Below, piece after piece: positions 25,632 through 36,237 of a stretch of DNA of 64,000 bases. Numbering within the stretch: position 1 is the first letter of the stretch; the number at the start of each line of letters is the position of its first letter. The position numbers were made by a program, and so were the translations under genes. Location: contig JAAFYY010000001.1 in NCBI GenBank assembly GCA_014284505.1, forward strand, positions 6,869,845 through 6,933,844. The letters are read 5' to 3'. The notes under the pieces were generated by a model that saw nothing but the letters and a program-made list of their open reading frames with translations, was not told the DNA's origin and did no database searches. This DNA comes from Streptacidiphilus sp. 4-A2. GTDB taxonomy: Bacteria > Actinomycetota > Actinomycetes > Streptomycetales > Streptomycetaceae.

Positions 25632-26501
25632 TCAGCGGCGCTCGGGGGTGGTGACGGCGGTGAGCTCGCTGCCGTCCTCGCTCAGCCGCAGCTCGGTGCT
25701 CAGGCCGGTCAGTTCGCCGAGGTGGTGCAGGTGGGTGCCGCCGCAGAAGATCGACGCGCCGCCCTCGGGCAGGTCGCAGGCCCAGCGGCGGCGGGCGGTC
25801 AGCTCCGGTCCGGGGGCCTCGATGCGTACCGGGGCGTCCGCGGCGACCCAGGCGGCCAGCTGCGCGTTGACGGCCGCGGTCAGCTCGGGCAGGTCGGCGG
25901 CGAGGTCGTCCGCGGTGAAGCCCTTCTTCCGCAGCGACTTGCCGATCCGGTAGACGTCGGTGCTGGCCTGGGCGTCCATCCGGGACGAGTCCATGGCGAG
26001 GCTGTCGAAGTCCGGGTGGCCGAGCGCGTCGGCGCGGCCCGGGTCCTTGCGCCAGCGCGGGGCGAGCGCGGAGTTCAGCGCCAGCGCCAGCAGGTGGCAG
26101 CCGGTGTGGGCGGCGGACAGGGCGGCCCGGCGGTCGGCGTCCACCCGCAGCTCCACCGTGGCGCCCACGGCCACCGGGGCGTCCACGACATGGACCACCA
26201 GCCAGGCCCACTCCTCGTCCCCGCGTCGCACCGGGATGTCCGCGCCCAGCGAGAGCTCGCCCTCGGGGCTGACGCCGCCGGTGACGCAGTCCAGCACCGG
26301 CAGCTCCGCGCCGTCGACGACCAGGACGCCGGTGTCGGCGGGCTGGTCCGGCCAGGTGTGGTCGAGCGGGTGGAACGGGGTGGACCCGGTGATCACCCCG
26401 TGCCGGCCGTCCGGCAGCGGGACCACGGCCAGCACCGTGGAACTGCCGTGGACCGTGCCCGCCGGGAAGGTCACCTGGGTGGACGCGGAGGGGAGGGACA
26501 T
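25632..26501 (-). CDS. AlaX-like alanyl-tRNA editing hydrolase
   Basis: Intact, 289 residues. The metal site motifs are AAHTGCHLLALAL (H-x-x-x-H) and IFCGGTHLHHLGELTG (C-x-x-x-H), as in the editing domain of AlaRS and free-standing AlaX proteins that hydrolyse mischarged Ser- or Gly-tRNA(Ala). The first histidine motif is the variant HTGCH rather than HTAAH. An N-terminal beta-barrel region (TWPDQPADTGVLVVDG) precedes it. ATG 26501 has AGGAGA at eight bases. Convergent with dcd. Confidence 0.8.
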   Translation of the reverse strand: MSLPSASTQVTFPAGTVHGSSTVLAVVPLPDGRHGVITGSTPFHPLDHTWPDQPADTGVLVVDGAELPVLDCVTGGVSPEGELSLGADIPVRRGDEEWAWLVVHVVDAPVAVGATVELRVDADRRAALSAAHTGCHLLALALNSALAPRWRKDPGRADALGHPDFDSLAMDSSRMDAQASTDVYRIGKSLRKKGFTADDLAADLPELTAAVNAQLAAWVAADAPVRIEAPGPELTARRRWACDLPEGGASIFCGGTHLHHLGELTGLSTELRLSEDGSELTAVTTPERR

Positions 26502-26585
26502 GGGTGTTCTCCTGTGAGGGTTCTGCGCGGGGGGAGCGGTGGGGCCGGAAAGCGGCAGGGACCGGGTGGACCGGTCCATCTTCCC

Positions 26586-27395
26586 TCAGCCGACGGCAGG
26601 CAGTGTGATCAGTAGCAGCAGTGCGATCAACTGCACGGACGCCGCGCCCAGCGCCTTGCCCCAGGGCAGGTCGTGCACCTGCCGGACCATGGCGCTCAGC
26701 AGCCAGAGGCAGACCACCCAGGTCGCCCAGCCCAGCGCCTGCACCACCACGTTGGAGGCGGGCAGGAACAGGGTCAGCAGCGCCCGGGGCAGGTCCAGGC
26801 CCCAGCTGATCAGCATGGACAGGCCCACCGTCGGCGCCCAGGCGCCGTCCCCGCCGAGCCGCCGGGCCAGGCCGTGGGTGACCGTCCCGAAGACCACCCC
26901 GGCCAGGACGAACGCCAGCGCGCTGTAGAGCAGGGCGAGGAGAGCCAGGCCGATGCTGGAGTCGAAGATGTCGCCGCGGATCCCGCCGATGCCGAAGGTC
27001 GCCAGCAGGCCGTAGACCGAGGAAACCACCAGTGCCGGCCCCCACACCTGGTGCGACCGCATCTGCGCGAAGGTGCGGGTGGGGTTGCGGTAGATACCGG
27101 TCAGCAGCTCCCGCCAGGGCAGCCTGGCCGCGCCGATCCTCGGGTTGCGCTCGCCCGCCCGGTAGGTGGTGATGTGCTCCTGCGGCAGCTGCGCCTCCTG
27201 GACGGTGAAGGCACGGGTGTGGCCCGGCTCGTCCCACGAGCCGCTCCCGGGGGCGCCTGGGGTACCTGGGGCGCCTGGGGCGCCGGGCAGGCCGGGGTCC
27301 CCGGGGGCGGGGCCGGCGCTCCGCCGGGCACTCTCACGGGTCCTTGTGAACGGAATTCCTCTGGCACGCACACACTGACGGTACCCGGCCGCCAT
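26586..27395 (-). CDS. Yip1-family integral membrane protein
   Basis: Intact, about 269 residues. A Pro/Gly/Ala-rich cytoplasmic N-terminus (GLPGAPGAPGTPGAPG) is followed by ERNPRIGAARLPWRELLTGI and YRNPTRTFAQMR, then five or six hydrophobic segments (GPALVVSSVYGLLATFGIGG, LALLALLYSALAFVLAGVVF, VVVQALGWATWVVCLWLLSA, LIALLLLITLPAVG). The pattern matches actinobacterial Yip1 domain proteins of unknown role. Start uncertain; ATG 27395 is the choice. The GCGCCTGGG repeats at 27250-27300 encode the collagen-like linker. Confidence 0.65.
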   Translation of the reverse strand: MAAGYRQCVRARGIPFTRTRESARRSAGPAPGDPGLPGAPGAPGTPGAPGSGSWDEPGHTRAFTVQEAQLPQEHITTYRAGERNPRIGAARLPWRELLTGIYRNPTRTFAQMRSHQVWGPALVVSSVYGLLATFGIGGIRGDIFDSSIGLALLALLYSALAFVLAGVVFGTVTHGLARRLGGDGAWAPTVGLSMLISWGLDLPRALLTLFLPASNVVVQALGWATWVVCLWLLSAMVRQVHDLPWGKALGAASVQLIALLLLITLPAVG

Positions 27396-27537
27396 GACAG
27401 CCGACCACGCTTCGCCTGTCCAGCGGGTGGTGCAGCGGGTGGCGCAGCCGGCGACACAGCGACCGGCGCAGCGACCGGCGCAGCCGGGTGGTGGCAGCGG
27501 GCGGTGCGACTGCGCGAAGGCTGCCGGGAAGGACCGC

Positions 27538-27567
27538 GGGCCGGTCACGGAACTCCGTGACCGGCCC
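27538..27567 (-). terminator. Terminator hairpin after the Fe-S reductase gene
   Basis: GGGCCGGTCACG and CGTGACCGGCCC form a perfect 12-bp stem with loop GAACTC, 65 bases beyond the minus-strand stop at 27632. No U-run follows, as is common in Streptomyces. Confidence 0.6.
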
Positions 27568-27631
27568 GGTGGTGGTTGAGCAGTGCGGTTGAGCAGTTAC
27601 GCCTGCGGGTGGATGCGAGCGCCAGGACGCG

Positions 27632-29865
27632 TCAGGAGTTGGCCGGCTCCGGCTCGGGCTCCGGGGCGGACGGGCCTGCGGGATGGCCTTGACGGAGTCC
27701 AGCAGCAGCTGGGCGACGTCCACCACCCGCAGGTTCTCCTTGGCCTTGCCCTCGCTCTTCTTGCCGTTCGCCGAGTCGGAGAGCATCACCAGGCAGAACG
27801 GGCAGGCGGTGGAGACGATGTCGGGGTTGAGCGACAACGCCTCGTCCACGCGCTCGTTGTTGATCCGCTTGCCGATGCGCTCCTCCATCCACATCCGCGC
27901 GCCGCCGGCGCCGCAGCAGAAGCCGCGCTCCTTGTGACGGTGCATCTCCTCGTTGCGCAGTCCGGGGACGGCGGCGATGATCTCGCGCGGCGGCGTGTAG
28001 ACCTTGTTGTGGCGGCCCAGGTAGCAGGGGTCGTGGTAGGTGATCAGGCCCTCGACCGGGTTGACCGGCACCAGCTTGCCCTCGTCCACCAGGTGCTGCA
28101 GCAGCTGGGTGTGGTGGATGACCTCGAAGTGCCCGCCGAGCTGCGGGTACTCGTTGGCGATGGTGTTGAAGCAGTGCGGGCAGGTGGCGACGATCCGCTT
28201 GACCGGAGCGTCCTCCAGCGCGGTGTTCAGGGTCTCCACGTTCTGCGCGCCGAGCATCTGGAACAGGAACTCGTTGCCCAGGCGGCGGGCGGAGTCACCG
28301 GTGCAGGACTCCTCCTTGCCGAGGATCGCGAACTTGACGCCCGCGGTGTGCAGCAGCTCGGCGAAGGCCTTGGTGGTCTTCTTCGCCCGGTCCTCCAGGG
28401 CGCCGGCGCAGCCGACCCAGTAGAGGTACTCGACCTCGGCCGGCTCGATGTCCTCGCCGATGACCGGGACCTCGATCCCGGTTTCCTTCTTGAGCTCCTT
28501 GACCCAGTCCAGCCGGGCCTTGGTGGCCATGCCCCAGGGGTTGCCCTTGTTCTCCAGGTTCTTGAGCATGGTCCCGGCCTCGGTCGGGAACGCGGACTCG
28601 ATCATCACCTGGTAGCGGCGCATGTCGACGATGTGGTCGATGTGCTCGATGTCCACCGGGCACTGCTCGACGCAGGCACCGCAGGTGGTGCAGGACCCAG
28701 CACGTCCGGTCGATGACGCCGTTCTCCTCGGCGGTCCCGATCAGCGGACGCTCGGCCTCGGCCAGGGCGGCCGCGGGGACGCCCGCGAGCTGCTCGGGGG
28801 TGGCCTTCTCGTTGCCCTCGGCGTCCTTGCCGCCGCCTGCGAGCAGGTAGGGCGCCTTGGCGTAGGCGTGTTCCCGCAGGTTCATGATCAGCAGCTTGGG
28901 GGAGAGCGGCTTGCCGGTGTTCCAGGCGGGGCACTGCGACTGGCAGCGGCCGCACTCGGTGCAGGTGGAGAAGTCCAGCAGGCCCTTCCAGGAGAACTCC
29001 TCGACCTTGGAGACGCCGAACACCGCGTCGTCGGCCGGGTCCTCGAAGTCGATCGGGGTGCCGCCGGAGGTCATCGGGCGCAGCTCACCGAGGGCGACGT
29101 CGCCGTCCTCCTCGCGCTTGAAGAAGATGTTGAAGAAGGCGAGGAAGCGGTGCCAGGCCACACCCATGGAGGGGTTGAGGCCGATGGTGATCGCCCAGGT
29201 GAAGGAGATGACGATCTTCAGCGTCGCGAACAGCCAGATCAGGTTGTCCAGCGTGCCCTTGCTCAGGCCCTTGAACAGCAGCGCCAGCGGGTAGCTGATC
29301 GCGTAGGCGGCCTGGTAGTGGGTGGCCCCCCAGCGCGCCCCTCCAGGCCGCGGAGCACCAGGATGCAGATGCCGATACCGAGGATCACGTACTCGACGAA
29401 GAACGCCTGCCAGGCGATGGAGCCGGCGAAGCGGCTCTTGCGTCCGGCCCGGCCCGGCAGCGACAGCGCCCGGATCACGATCAGCACCGCGATGCCCAGC
29501 GTGGTCAGCAGGCCGATGACCTCTTCGAAGAGCTCGTACGGCCACCAGTGCCCGATGATCGGCAGCGCGAAGTTCGCGTCGAAGAGCTGGCCGAAGGCCG
29601 TCACCAGGGTCAGCACCAGGCAGAAGAACCCGGTGGCGACGAACCAGTGGGCCACGCCGACGACACCCCAGGTGGTCATCCGGGTGTGGCCGAAGAACTC
29701 CTTGGCGACGGTCCTGGCGCGCTGCACGGGCTCACCGGTGCGGGCCCGCGGCGGCTCGTCGGCGCCGAGCTTGACGAAGGTAAAGATGTACAGGGCGGCG
29801 CGCGCGGCCAGCGCGGTACCGACCAGTGTCGTGACCAGGGAGATCACGATCGCGGCGAGCTGCAT
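27632..29865 (-). CDS. Membrane-bound Fe-S oxidoreductase (heterodisulfide reductase-like)
   Basis: About 745 residues over three or four frame breaks (near 29335, 28690 and 27685). The N-terminus is a NarI-like membrane part (IVISLVTTLVGTALAARAAL, HWFVATGFFCLVLTLVTAFG). Then come two 4Fe-4S ligand sets (CTECGRCQSQCPAW and, across a break, a second set before VDIEHIDHI), and two cysteine-rich CCG domains (YLYWVGCAGALED, CPHCFNTIANEYPQ, YHDPCYLGRHNKVY, RGFCCGAGGARMW, ACPFCLVM). It probably passes electrons between a soluble donor such as ETF and the quinone pool. Well conserved in actinomycetes upstream of dnaK. Confidence 0.8.
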
Positions 29866-30342
29866 CGGCGCTGTTCCCTCTCTTCGGGACGATTGGGCTC
29901 CGGGTACCGCTCAGGCCGAGGCGCGGGGGCGGACCACGCCGTAGCATACCCGCCAGTAACTTCCGGTACCGCGTGAGCAATCTCCCAATGCGACCCATTG
30001 TCGCCAGTCGGCGGCCCTTCGCGCACTCGCCCGCGCCAGTGACACCGATCACCCGAGGTCGCGCCCACCCCTGCCGCCCCGCCGCCATCCCCTCCCGACG
30101 CCCCCACCGCACACCCACCGCACCCCCGCCGCACTCCCGGCGGCCCGCCGCAGCCCCGGTGCCGCCCCGATGCAGCCCCGGTGCCGCCACTCGATGAGGC
30201 CCCCCGCGCACCCCGCTCCACACCCAGGCGGCATAAGCCCGCAATAAAGTTGAGCCGTCACGGCTCACCTCTGTTGACGGATGACGATCTCCGATGCATG
30301 CTTGAGTCTGTTCTACTCAACTTCTCCTCGGAGGGATCCACG
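29866..30342. other. Divergent promoter region between Fe-S reductase and dnaK
   Basis: No gene seen. From about 30055 to 30240 the sequence is a C-rich low-complexity tract (repeated CCGCA and CCCACCGCA words). The last 100 bases hold the dnaK control elements described separately, with a TTGACG word at 30274 that could be a -35 box. Confidence 0.5.
30249..30321 (+). promoter_or_regulatory. Two HAIR (HspR) operators of the dnaK operon
   Basis: HspR binds CTTGAGT-N7-ACTCAAG. At 30301-30321 the sequence is CTTGAGT, seven bases, ACTCAAC, one mismatch from consensus. A second, weaker copy with the same spacing lies at 30249-30269 (GTTGAGC, seven bases, GCTCACC). hspR is the fourth gene of this operon, so the operon should be autorepressed, with DnaK as co-repressor as known in Streptomyces. 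Confidence 0.85.
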
Positions 30343-32178
30343 ATGGCTCGTGCGGTCGGAATCGACCTCGGTACGACGAACTCTGTCGTCAGCGTCCTCG
30401 AAGGCGGTGAGCCCACCGTCATCACCAACGCCGAGGGCGCCCGGACCACACCGTCCGTCGTCGCCTTCGCGAAGAACGGCGAGGTGCTGGTCGGCGAGGT
30501 CGCCAAGCGCCAGGCAGTCACCAACGTCGACCGGACCATCCGGTCCGTGAAGCGCCACATGGGGACCGACTGGAAGGTCAACATCGATGGCAAGGACTTC
30601 ACCCCGCAGCAGATGAGCGCCTTCATCCTGCAGAAGCTCAAGCGCGACGCCGAGGCCTACCTGGGCGAGAAGGTCGCGGACGCGGTGATCACCGTGCCGG
30701 CGTACTTCAACGACTCCGAGCGCCAGGCCACCAAGGAGGCCGGTGAGATCGCGGGCCTCAACGTGCTCCGCATCGTCAACGAGCCGACCGCGGCCGCCCT
30801 GGCCTACGCCTGACAAGGACGACCAGACCATTCTCGTCTTCGACCTCGGCGGTGGCACCTTCGACGTGTCGCTGCTGGAGATCGGCGACGGCGTGGTCGA
30901 GGTCAAGGCACCAACGTGACAACCACCTCGGTGGTGACGACTGGACCAGCGGGTCGTCGACCACCTGGTGAAGCAGTTCCAGAACGGCCACGGCGTCGAC
31001 CTGTCCAAGGACAAGATGGCGCTCCAGCGTCTGCGCGAGGCGGCCGAGAAGGCGAAGATCGAGCTCTCGTCCTCGACCGAGACCACGATCAACCTGCCCT
31101 ACATCACGGCCTCCGCCGAGGGCCCGCTGCACCTGGACGAGAAGCTCACCCGCTCGCAGTTCCAGCAGCTCACCGCGGACCTCCTGGACCGCTGCAAGAC
31201 CCCGTTCCACAACGTCATCAAGGACGCCGGCATCCAGCTGTCCGAGATCGACCACGTGTCCTGGTCGGCGGCTCGACCCGGATGCCGGCCGTCGCCGAGC
31301 TGGTCCGTGAGCTGACTGGTGGCAAGGACCCGAACAAGGGCGTCAACCCGGACGAGGTCGTCGCCATCGGCGCGACGCTCCAGGCCGGCGTGCTCAAGGC
31401 GAGGTCAAGGACTCCTGCTGCTCGACGTCACCCCGCTGTCCCTCGTATCGAGACCAAGGCGGCATCATGACCAAGCTGATCGAGCGCAACACGACCATCC
31501 CGACCAAGCGCTCCGAGATCTTCACACGGCGAGGACAACCAGCCGTCCGTGCAGATCCAGTCTACCAGGGCGAGCGCGAGATCGCGGCGTACAACAAGAA
31601 GCTCGGCATGTTCGAGCTGACCGGCCTGCCGCCGGCGCCGCGGGGCCTGCCGCAGATCGAGGTCACCTTCGACATCGACGCCAACGGCATCATGCACGTC
31701 TCCGCCAAGGACCTCGGCACCGGCAAGGAGCAGCGCATGGCCGTCACCGGCGGCTCCGCGCTGCCCAAGGAGGACATCGCGCGGATGATGCGCGAGGCCG
31801 AGGAGTTCGCGGACGACGACCACCGCCGCCGTGAGGCCGCGGAGACCCGCAACACCGGTGAGCAGCTCGTCTACACGACCGAGAAGTTCGTCAAGGACAA
31901 CGAGGACAAGGTCCCCGCCGAGGTCAAGGACGAGGTCGCCACGGCCGTCTCCGAGCTCAAGGAGGCGCTGAAGGGTGAGGACAGCGCGGCCATCCGCGAG
32001 GCCACCGAGAAGCTCTCGACCACCTCGCAGAAGCTCGGCCAGGCGCTGTACGCCCAGTCCGAGGGCGCTGCCGCGGCCGGCGGCCCCGCGACGCCCGCAC
32101 GACGCCACCGGCGCCGAGGACGACGTCGTGGACGCCGAGATCGTCGACGACGAGAAGCGCGACGGCGGTGCGGCGTGA
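30343..32178 (+). CDS. dnaK: Molecular chaperone DnaK (Hsp70)
   Basis: ATP-dependent chaperone. ATG 30343 has GGAGGG upstream. It begins RAVGIDLGTTNSVVSVLEGG (phosphate 1), then NEPTAAALAYA, ILVFDLGGGTFDVSLLEIGD (phosphate 2), VGGSTRMPAV region, VLLLDVTPLSLGIETKGG region and IEVTFDIDANGIMHVSAKDL, ending AEDDVVDAEIVDDEKRDGGA. Full length about 615 residues, but the frame is broken at least six times (near 30810, 30912, 30945, 31260, 31402, 31450 and 31520), always by what looks like a missing base in a short run. No biological reason for this is likely; dnaK is essential. Promoter has HspR operators. Confidence 0.95.
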
Positions 32179-32822
32179 CCAAGGAGACGCAGGGCTTCGC
32201 TGAGGAGCCCGGCGCCGCCACCACCGGCGAAGGGAACGGGCCGCCGACAAGGCGGCCCCGGCCCCCGGGGCCGCGGAGGGCGCGGCGGCGGTGCGGACGA
32301 CGCCGGTGGCGCCACCGGTGCCGAGGAGCTGGCCGACGCCCGCAAGCAGCTGGCCGAGCGCACCGCTGACCTCCAGCGGTTGCAGGCCGAGTACCAGAAC
32401 TATCGCAAGCGGGTCGAGCGGGACCGGGTGACGGTGCGTGAGATCGCCGTCGCCGCCCGCTGGAGAACCTGCTGCCGGGTGCTGGACGACGTCGGCGGGC
32501 CCGCGAAGCACGACGAGCTCACCGGCGGGTTCAAGTCCGTCGGCGAGTCGCTGGAGACCGTGGTCGCCAAGCTGGGGTTGCAGCAGTTCGGCAAGGCAGG
32601 GCGAGCCCTTCGACCGCAGCTGCACGAGGCCCTGATGCACAGCTACTCGGCGGACGTCGAGGAGACCACGTGCGTGCAGATCCTCCAGCCGGGGTACAAG
32701 ATCGGCGAGCGGATCATCCGTCCGGCCCGGGGTGGCCGTGGGGAGAGCCCGAGCCCGGTGGCGCTGCCGCCGGCGACTCCTCCGATGAGGACGCCAAGGG
32801 CGACGGTGACAGCGAGGACTGA
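32175..32822 (+). CDS. grpE: GrpE nucleotide exchange factor
   Basis: Releases ADP from DnaK. GTG 32175 overlaps the dnaK stop. After an acidic/alanine-rich N-terminus the coiled coil reads EELADARKQLAERTADLQRL, QAEYQNYRKRVERDR, then VLDDVGRAREHDELTGGFKS region and the beta domain HEALMHSYSADVEETTCVQI, LQPGYKIGERIIRPARV. Several frame breaks (near 32240, 32455, 32600, 32720) are corrected in this reading. Stop at 32820. About 216 residues expected. Confidence 0.9.
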
Positions 32823-32914
32823 CCGGTGGAGACTGTGGGGCCGTACGCCGGTTTTTCCGGGGCGGTCCCACCGTCCCATCACTGCCACTGCTAGTGCGGA
32901 GAGGAGGAACTCTC

Positions 32915-34089
32915 ATGAGCGGCAAGGACTTCGTGGAGAAGGACTACTACAAGGTCCTGGGCGTGCCCAAGGACGCCTCCACTGCGGAGATCAAGAAGTC
33001 CTACCGGAAGCTGGCCCGGGAGTTCCACCCGACGCCAACAAGGGGAACCCGGACGCCGAGGAGCGCTTCAAGGAGATCTCCGAGGCCAATGACGTGCTCT
33101 TCGGACACCAAGCGCCGCAAGGAGTACGACGAGGCGCGGGCGCTGTTCGCCAACGGTGGCTTCCGGACCGGGCGGGCGGCAACGGCGGCTTCGGCTTCGA
33201 CCTCGGCGACCTGTTCAACGGCGGCCAGCAGAGCGGTACTTTCGGTGGTGGCGGCGGTGGTGGCGGGGGCGGCCTCGGTGATGTCTTCGGCGGCATCTTC
33301 AACCGCGGCGGCACCCGTACCGCCCAGCCCCGGCGGGTGCTGACGTCGAGTCCGAGGTCACCCTGAGCTTTGTGGAGGCGGTCGAGGGCACCACCGTCCC
33401 GCTGCGGATGACCAGTCAGGCCGCGTGCAAGACCTGTGCCGGGACCGGCGCCAAGGCCGGGACGACCCCCGGGTCTGCCCGACCTGTGTCGGCACCGGTC
33501 ATGTCCAGCGCGGCCAGGGCGGCTTCGCGCTGTCCGAGCCGTGCCGCGACTGCAAGGGCCGCGGGCTGATCGTGGACGAGCCCTGCGAGATCTGCCACGG
33601 CAGCGGCCGCGCCACCTCGGCGCGCACCATGCAGGTGCGGATCCCGGCCGGGGTCTCCAACGACCAGCGGATCAGGCTCAAGGGCAAGGGTTGCGCAGGG
33701 CGAACGGGGCGGAAACCCCGGCGACCTCTATGTCACCGTCCATGTGCAGGACCATCCGGTGTTCGGCCGCAAGGGCGACAACCCACGGTCACCGTCCCGG
33801 TGTCGTTCCCGGAGGCGCGCTCGGCGGCACCATCCGGGTGCCGACCCTGGGCGGTCCCCCGGTCACCCTGAAGATGCCTCCGGGCACGGCCAACGGCCTG
33901 ACCATGCGGGCCCGCGGCAAGGGCGCGGTCCGCAAGGACGGCACCCGCGGCGACCTGCTGGTCACGGTGGAGGTCGCGGTTCCGCCGGAGACTGAGGGCG
34001 AGGCGCTGACGGCGCTGGAGCAGTACCGCGACGCGACGGCGGAGCAGGACCCAAGGGCAGCCCTGTTCAAGGCGGCAGAGGAGGCGTGA
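32915..34089 (+). CDS. dnaJ: DnaJ co-chaperone (Hsp40)
   Basis: Stimulates DnaK ATPase and delivers substrates. ATG 32915 is preceded by GGAGAGGAGG. J domain: EKDYYKVLGVPKDASTAEIK, KKSYRKLAREFHP with the HPD motif restored by one base near 33030. A Gly/Phe-rich segment (FGGGGGGGGGGLGDVFGG) follows, then four zinc-finger repeats (CKTCAGTGAKAG, CPTCVGTGHV, CRDCKGRGLI, CEICHGSGRA) and the C-terminal substrate domain (VTLKMPPGTANGLTMRARGK). At least six frame breaks. Matches the DnaJ1 type encoded in dnaK operons. Confidence 0.93.
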
Positions 34090-34093
34090 GGTG

Positions 34094-34711
34094 ATGGATC
34101 CCAACAGCGGTTCGAACAGCGGCCGTCCCGGCAGCGGCCACTCCGGTGGCGGGCAGGCGGGTGGCGGGACGGTCGGTGTCGGTCTGGGCGGCGGCCTCCC
34201 GGGCGCGCGTCCCGGGCAGCCGTTCCGGGGGGTCCCCCGGCGGCGGCGCCCGCGCGGGCGCCCGGGCGGCGTACCAGCTGACCGAGCTCACCCCGGTGTA
34301 TGTCATCTCGGTCGCGGCGCAGCTCAGCGGGCTGCATCCGCAGACCCTGCGGCAGTACGACCGGCTCGGCCTGGTCTCGCCGGACCGTACGGCGGGCGCG
34401 CGGTCGGCGCTATTCGGCACGTGACATCGAACAGCTGCGCGAGGTCCAGCGGCTCTCCCAGGAGGAGGGCATCAACCTTGCCGGGATCAAGCGGATCATC
34501 GAGCTGGAGAACCAGGTCAGCGCGCTTCAGGCGCGGTGGCCGAGCTCCAGGGCGAGGTGGCCAGCGCGGGTCTGGCGGCCACCCAGCGCGAGGCCGCGGT
34601 GCATGCCTCCTACCGCCGGGATCTGGTCCCCTACGCCCCGGCGCGGCAGAGCAGCGCGCTGGTGGTCTGGCGCCCAAGCGCCGCGGGAGTAGTACCCGCA
34701 GCAGGGCGTAG
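34094..34711 (+). CDS. hspR: HspR, MerR-type heat shock repressor
   Basis: Represses the dnaK operon by binding HAIR sites. After a Gly/Pro-rich lead of about 55 residues the MerR helix-turn-helix reads TPVYVISVAAQLSGLHPQTL, RQYDRLGLVSPDRT, then RYSARDIEQLREVQRLSQEE and GINLAGIKRIIELENQV, followed by a short coiled coil. The C-terminus LVPYAPARQSSALVVWRP is typical for streptomycete HspR; the last residues depend on a break near 34675. ATG 34094 is four bases after the dnaJ stop. Breaks near 34230, 34405 and 34530. Confidence 0.9.
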   Translation: MDPNSGSNSGRPGSGHSGGGQAGGGTVGVGLGGGLPGARPGQPFRGVPRRRRPRGRPGGVPADRAHPGVCHLGRGAAQRAASADPAAVRPARPGLAGPYGGRAVGAIRHVTSNSCARSSGSPRRRASTLPGSSGSSSWRTRSARFRRGGRAPGRGGQRGSGGHPARGRGACLLPPGSGPLRPGAAEQRAGGLAPKRRGSSTRSRA

Positions 34712-34806
34712 CGGCAGCAGTACAGGCAGCGGTGGTCGGGGCCGTGTCCGGATGATCCGGGCGCGGCCCCGCGCCGTTTCCGGACGCCGTTCGGAGCAGT
34801 GCCGGG

Positions 34807-35191
34807 TCAGAAAACTTCGCGATGGTGCGGGCCTCGCGCGCGGCCTCGGCCACGGCGGCCAGGTCGGCGCCGGTGGAGGCGAGGACGCAGGCGGCGACCG
34901 CACCCTCCACGAACGGCGCATCGACCAGCACCAGATCCGGGCGCTCCAGGTCGGCCAGGACCAGCCGGGTGGTCAGCACCGCGCTGCCCAGGTCCGGCAG
35001 CAGCAGCACCCCCGCTCCGCGGTCCGCCTGCGCGACCGCGGTGGCGATCAGCTCGTAGCTGGTGCCGATCCCGCCCTCCCCGGTGCCTCCGGCCACGGCG
35101 ATCGGACCAGGCCCGCGGACAGCTGTTCCAGCAGGGAGCGCAGACCGGACGCCAGGTCGCGGCTGTGGGACACGAGTACGATGCCAAACAC
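34807..35191 (-). CDS. dhaM: DhaM, phosphotransferase subunit of dihydroxyacetone kinase
   Basis: Receives phosphate from HPr and passes it to DhaL-bound ADP. GTG 35191 gives FGIVLVSHSRDLASGLRSLL with the phosphorylated histidine in VSHS, then VAGGTGEGGIGTSYELIATA, GVLLLPDLGSAVLTTRLVLA and LVDAPFVEGAVAACVLAS, all as in the PTS EIIA-mannose-like domain of DhaM. Only this domain is present, about 128 residues, normal for actinomycetes. Frame breaks near 35110 and 34820; the end at 34807 depends on the latter. It is divergent from dhaK, with about 53 bases between starts. Confidence 0.85.
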
Positions 35192-35244
35192 TGCTCATTT
35201 CGCCCATGCTAGTGCCGTCTCCGCCACCCCCAAGGAGCCGCAGC

Positions 35245-36234
35245 GTGAAGAAGTTCATCAACTCCCCGGACGACGTAGTCGCCGAAGCCCTCGCCGGAAT
35301 GGCCGCCGCTCATCCGGAGCTACGGGTGGATCCGAAGGAGCGGTTGATAACCCGGGCGGCGCAGACCCGGGTCGGCAAGGTGGCTCTGGTCTCCGGCGGC
35401 GGCTCCGGTCACGAACCGCTGCACGGCGGCTTCGTCGGCCCCGGGATGCTGGACGCGGCCTGCCCGGGCGAGGTGTTCACCTCACCGGTACCGGGGCAGA
35501 TGCTGTCCGCCGCGCTCGCCGTGGACGGCGGCCGGGGTGGTCTTCATCGTCAAGAACTACACGGGTGACGTGCTCAACTTCCAGATGGCGGCCGAGCTCG
35601 CCGAGGAGGAGGGGGTCTCCGTGCAGGTCCTGGTCGACGACGACGTCGCGGTCCAGGACTCCACCTGGACGGCCGGCCGACGCGGCACCGGGGCCACCCT
35701 GCTGGTGGAGAAGATCGCGGGCGGCGGCGAGCGCGCGCGACAGCCTCGCCGAGACGGCCGAGACCGGGCGGCGGGTCAACGCCGCCTCCCGCTCCTTCGC
35801 GATCGCGCTGACCGCGGGCACCACCCCGGCCTCCGGCCCGCCCCGGCTTCGACCTGCCCGAGGACGAGATCGAGGTCGGTGTCGGCATCCACGGCGAGCC
35901 CGGCCGCCGCCGGGAGAAGATCCGGCCGGCGAAGGAGCTGGTCGCCGAGATCATGGGCGCGATCCTCGCGGACCAGCCGCTGACCTCGGGCGACGAGGTG
36001 ATCGCCCTGGTCAACGGCCTCGGCGGGACCCCGCTGCTGGAGCTCTACCTGGTCTACGGCGAGGTCGCCGCGCTGCTCGCGGAGCGCGGGGTGCGGATCG
36101 CCCGCAATCTGGTCGGCAACTATGTGACCAGCCTGGACATGGCCGGGATCTCGATCACCCTGTGCCGGGCCGATGCGCGCTGCTGGAGCTGTGGGACGCC
36201 CCGGTGAACACCCCGCCTGCGCTGGGGGGTGTGA
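35245..36234 (+). CDS. dhaK: DhaK, dihydroxyacetone-binding subunit
   Basis: Binds dihydroxyacetone through a histidine hemiaminal. GTG 35245 begins KKFINSPDDVVAEALAGMAA, then KVALVSGGGSGHEPLHGGFV (substrate histidine in GSGHEP), FIVKNYTGDVLNFQMAAELA, EIEVGVGIHGEPGRRREKI and DEVIALVNGLGGTPLLELYL. About 330 residues. Frame breaks near 35530, 35735, 35840 and 36175. The stop at 36232 lies four bases before dhaL. Confidence 0.93.
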
Positions 36235-36237
36235 GCG

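Noticed and set aside
27583..28716. Plus-strand 377-residue open frame
   Set aside because: Antisense shadow of the Fe-S reductase gene.
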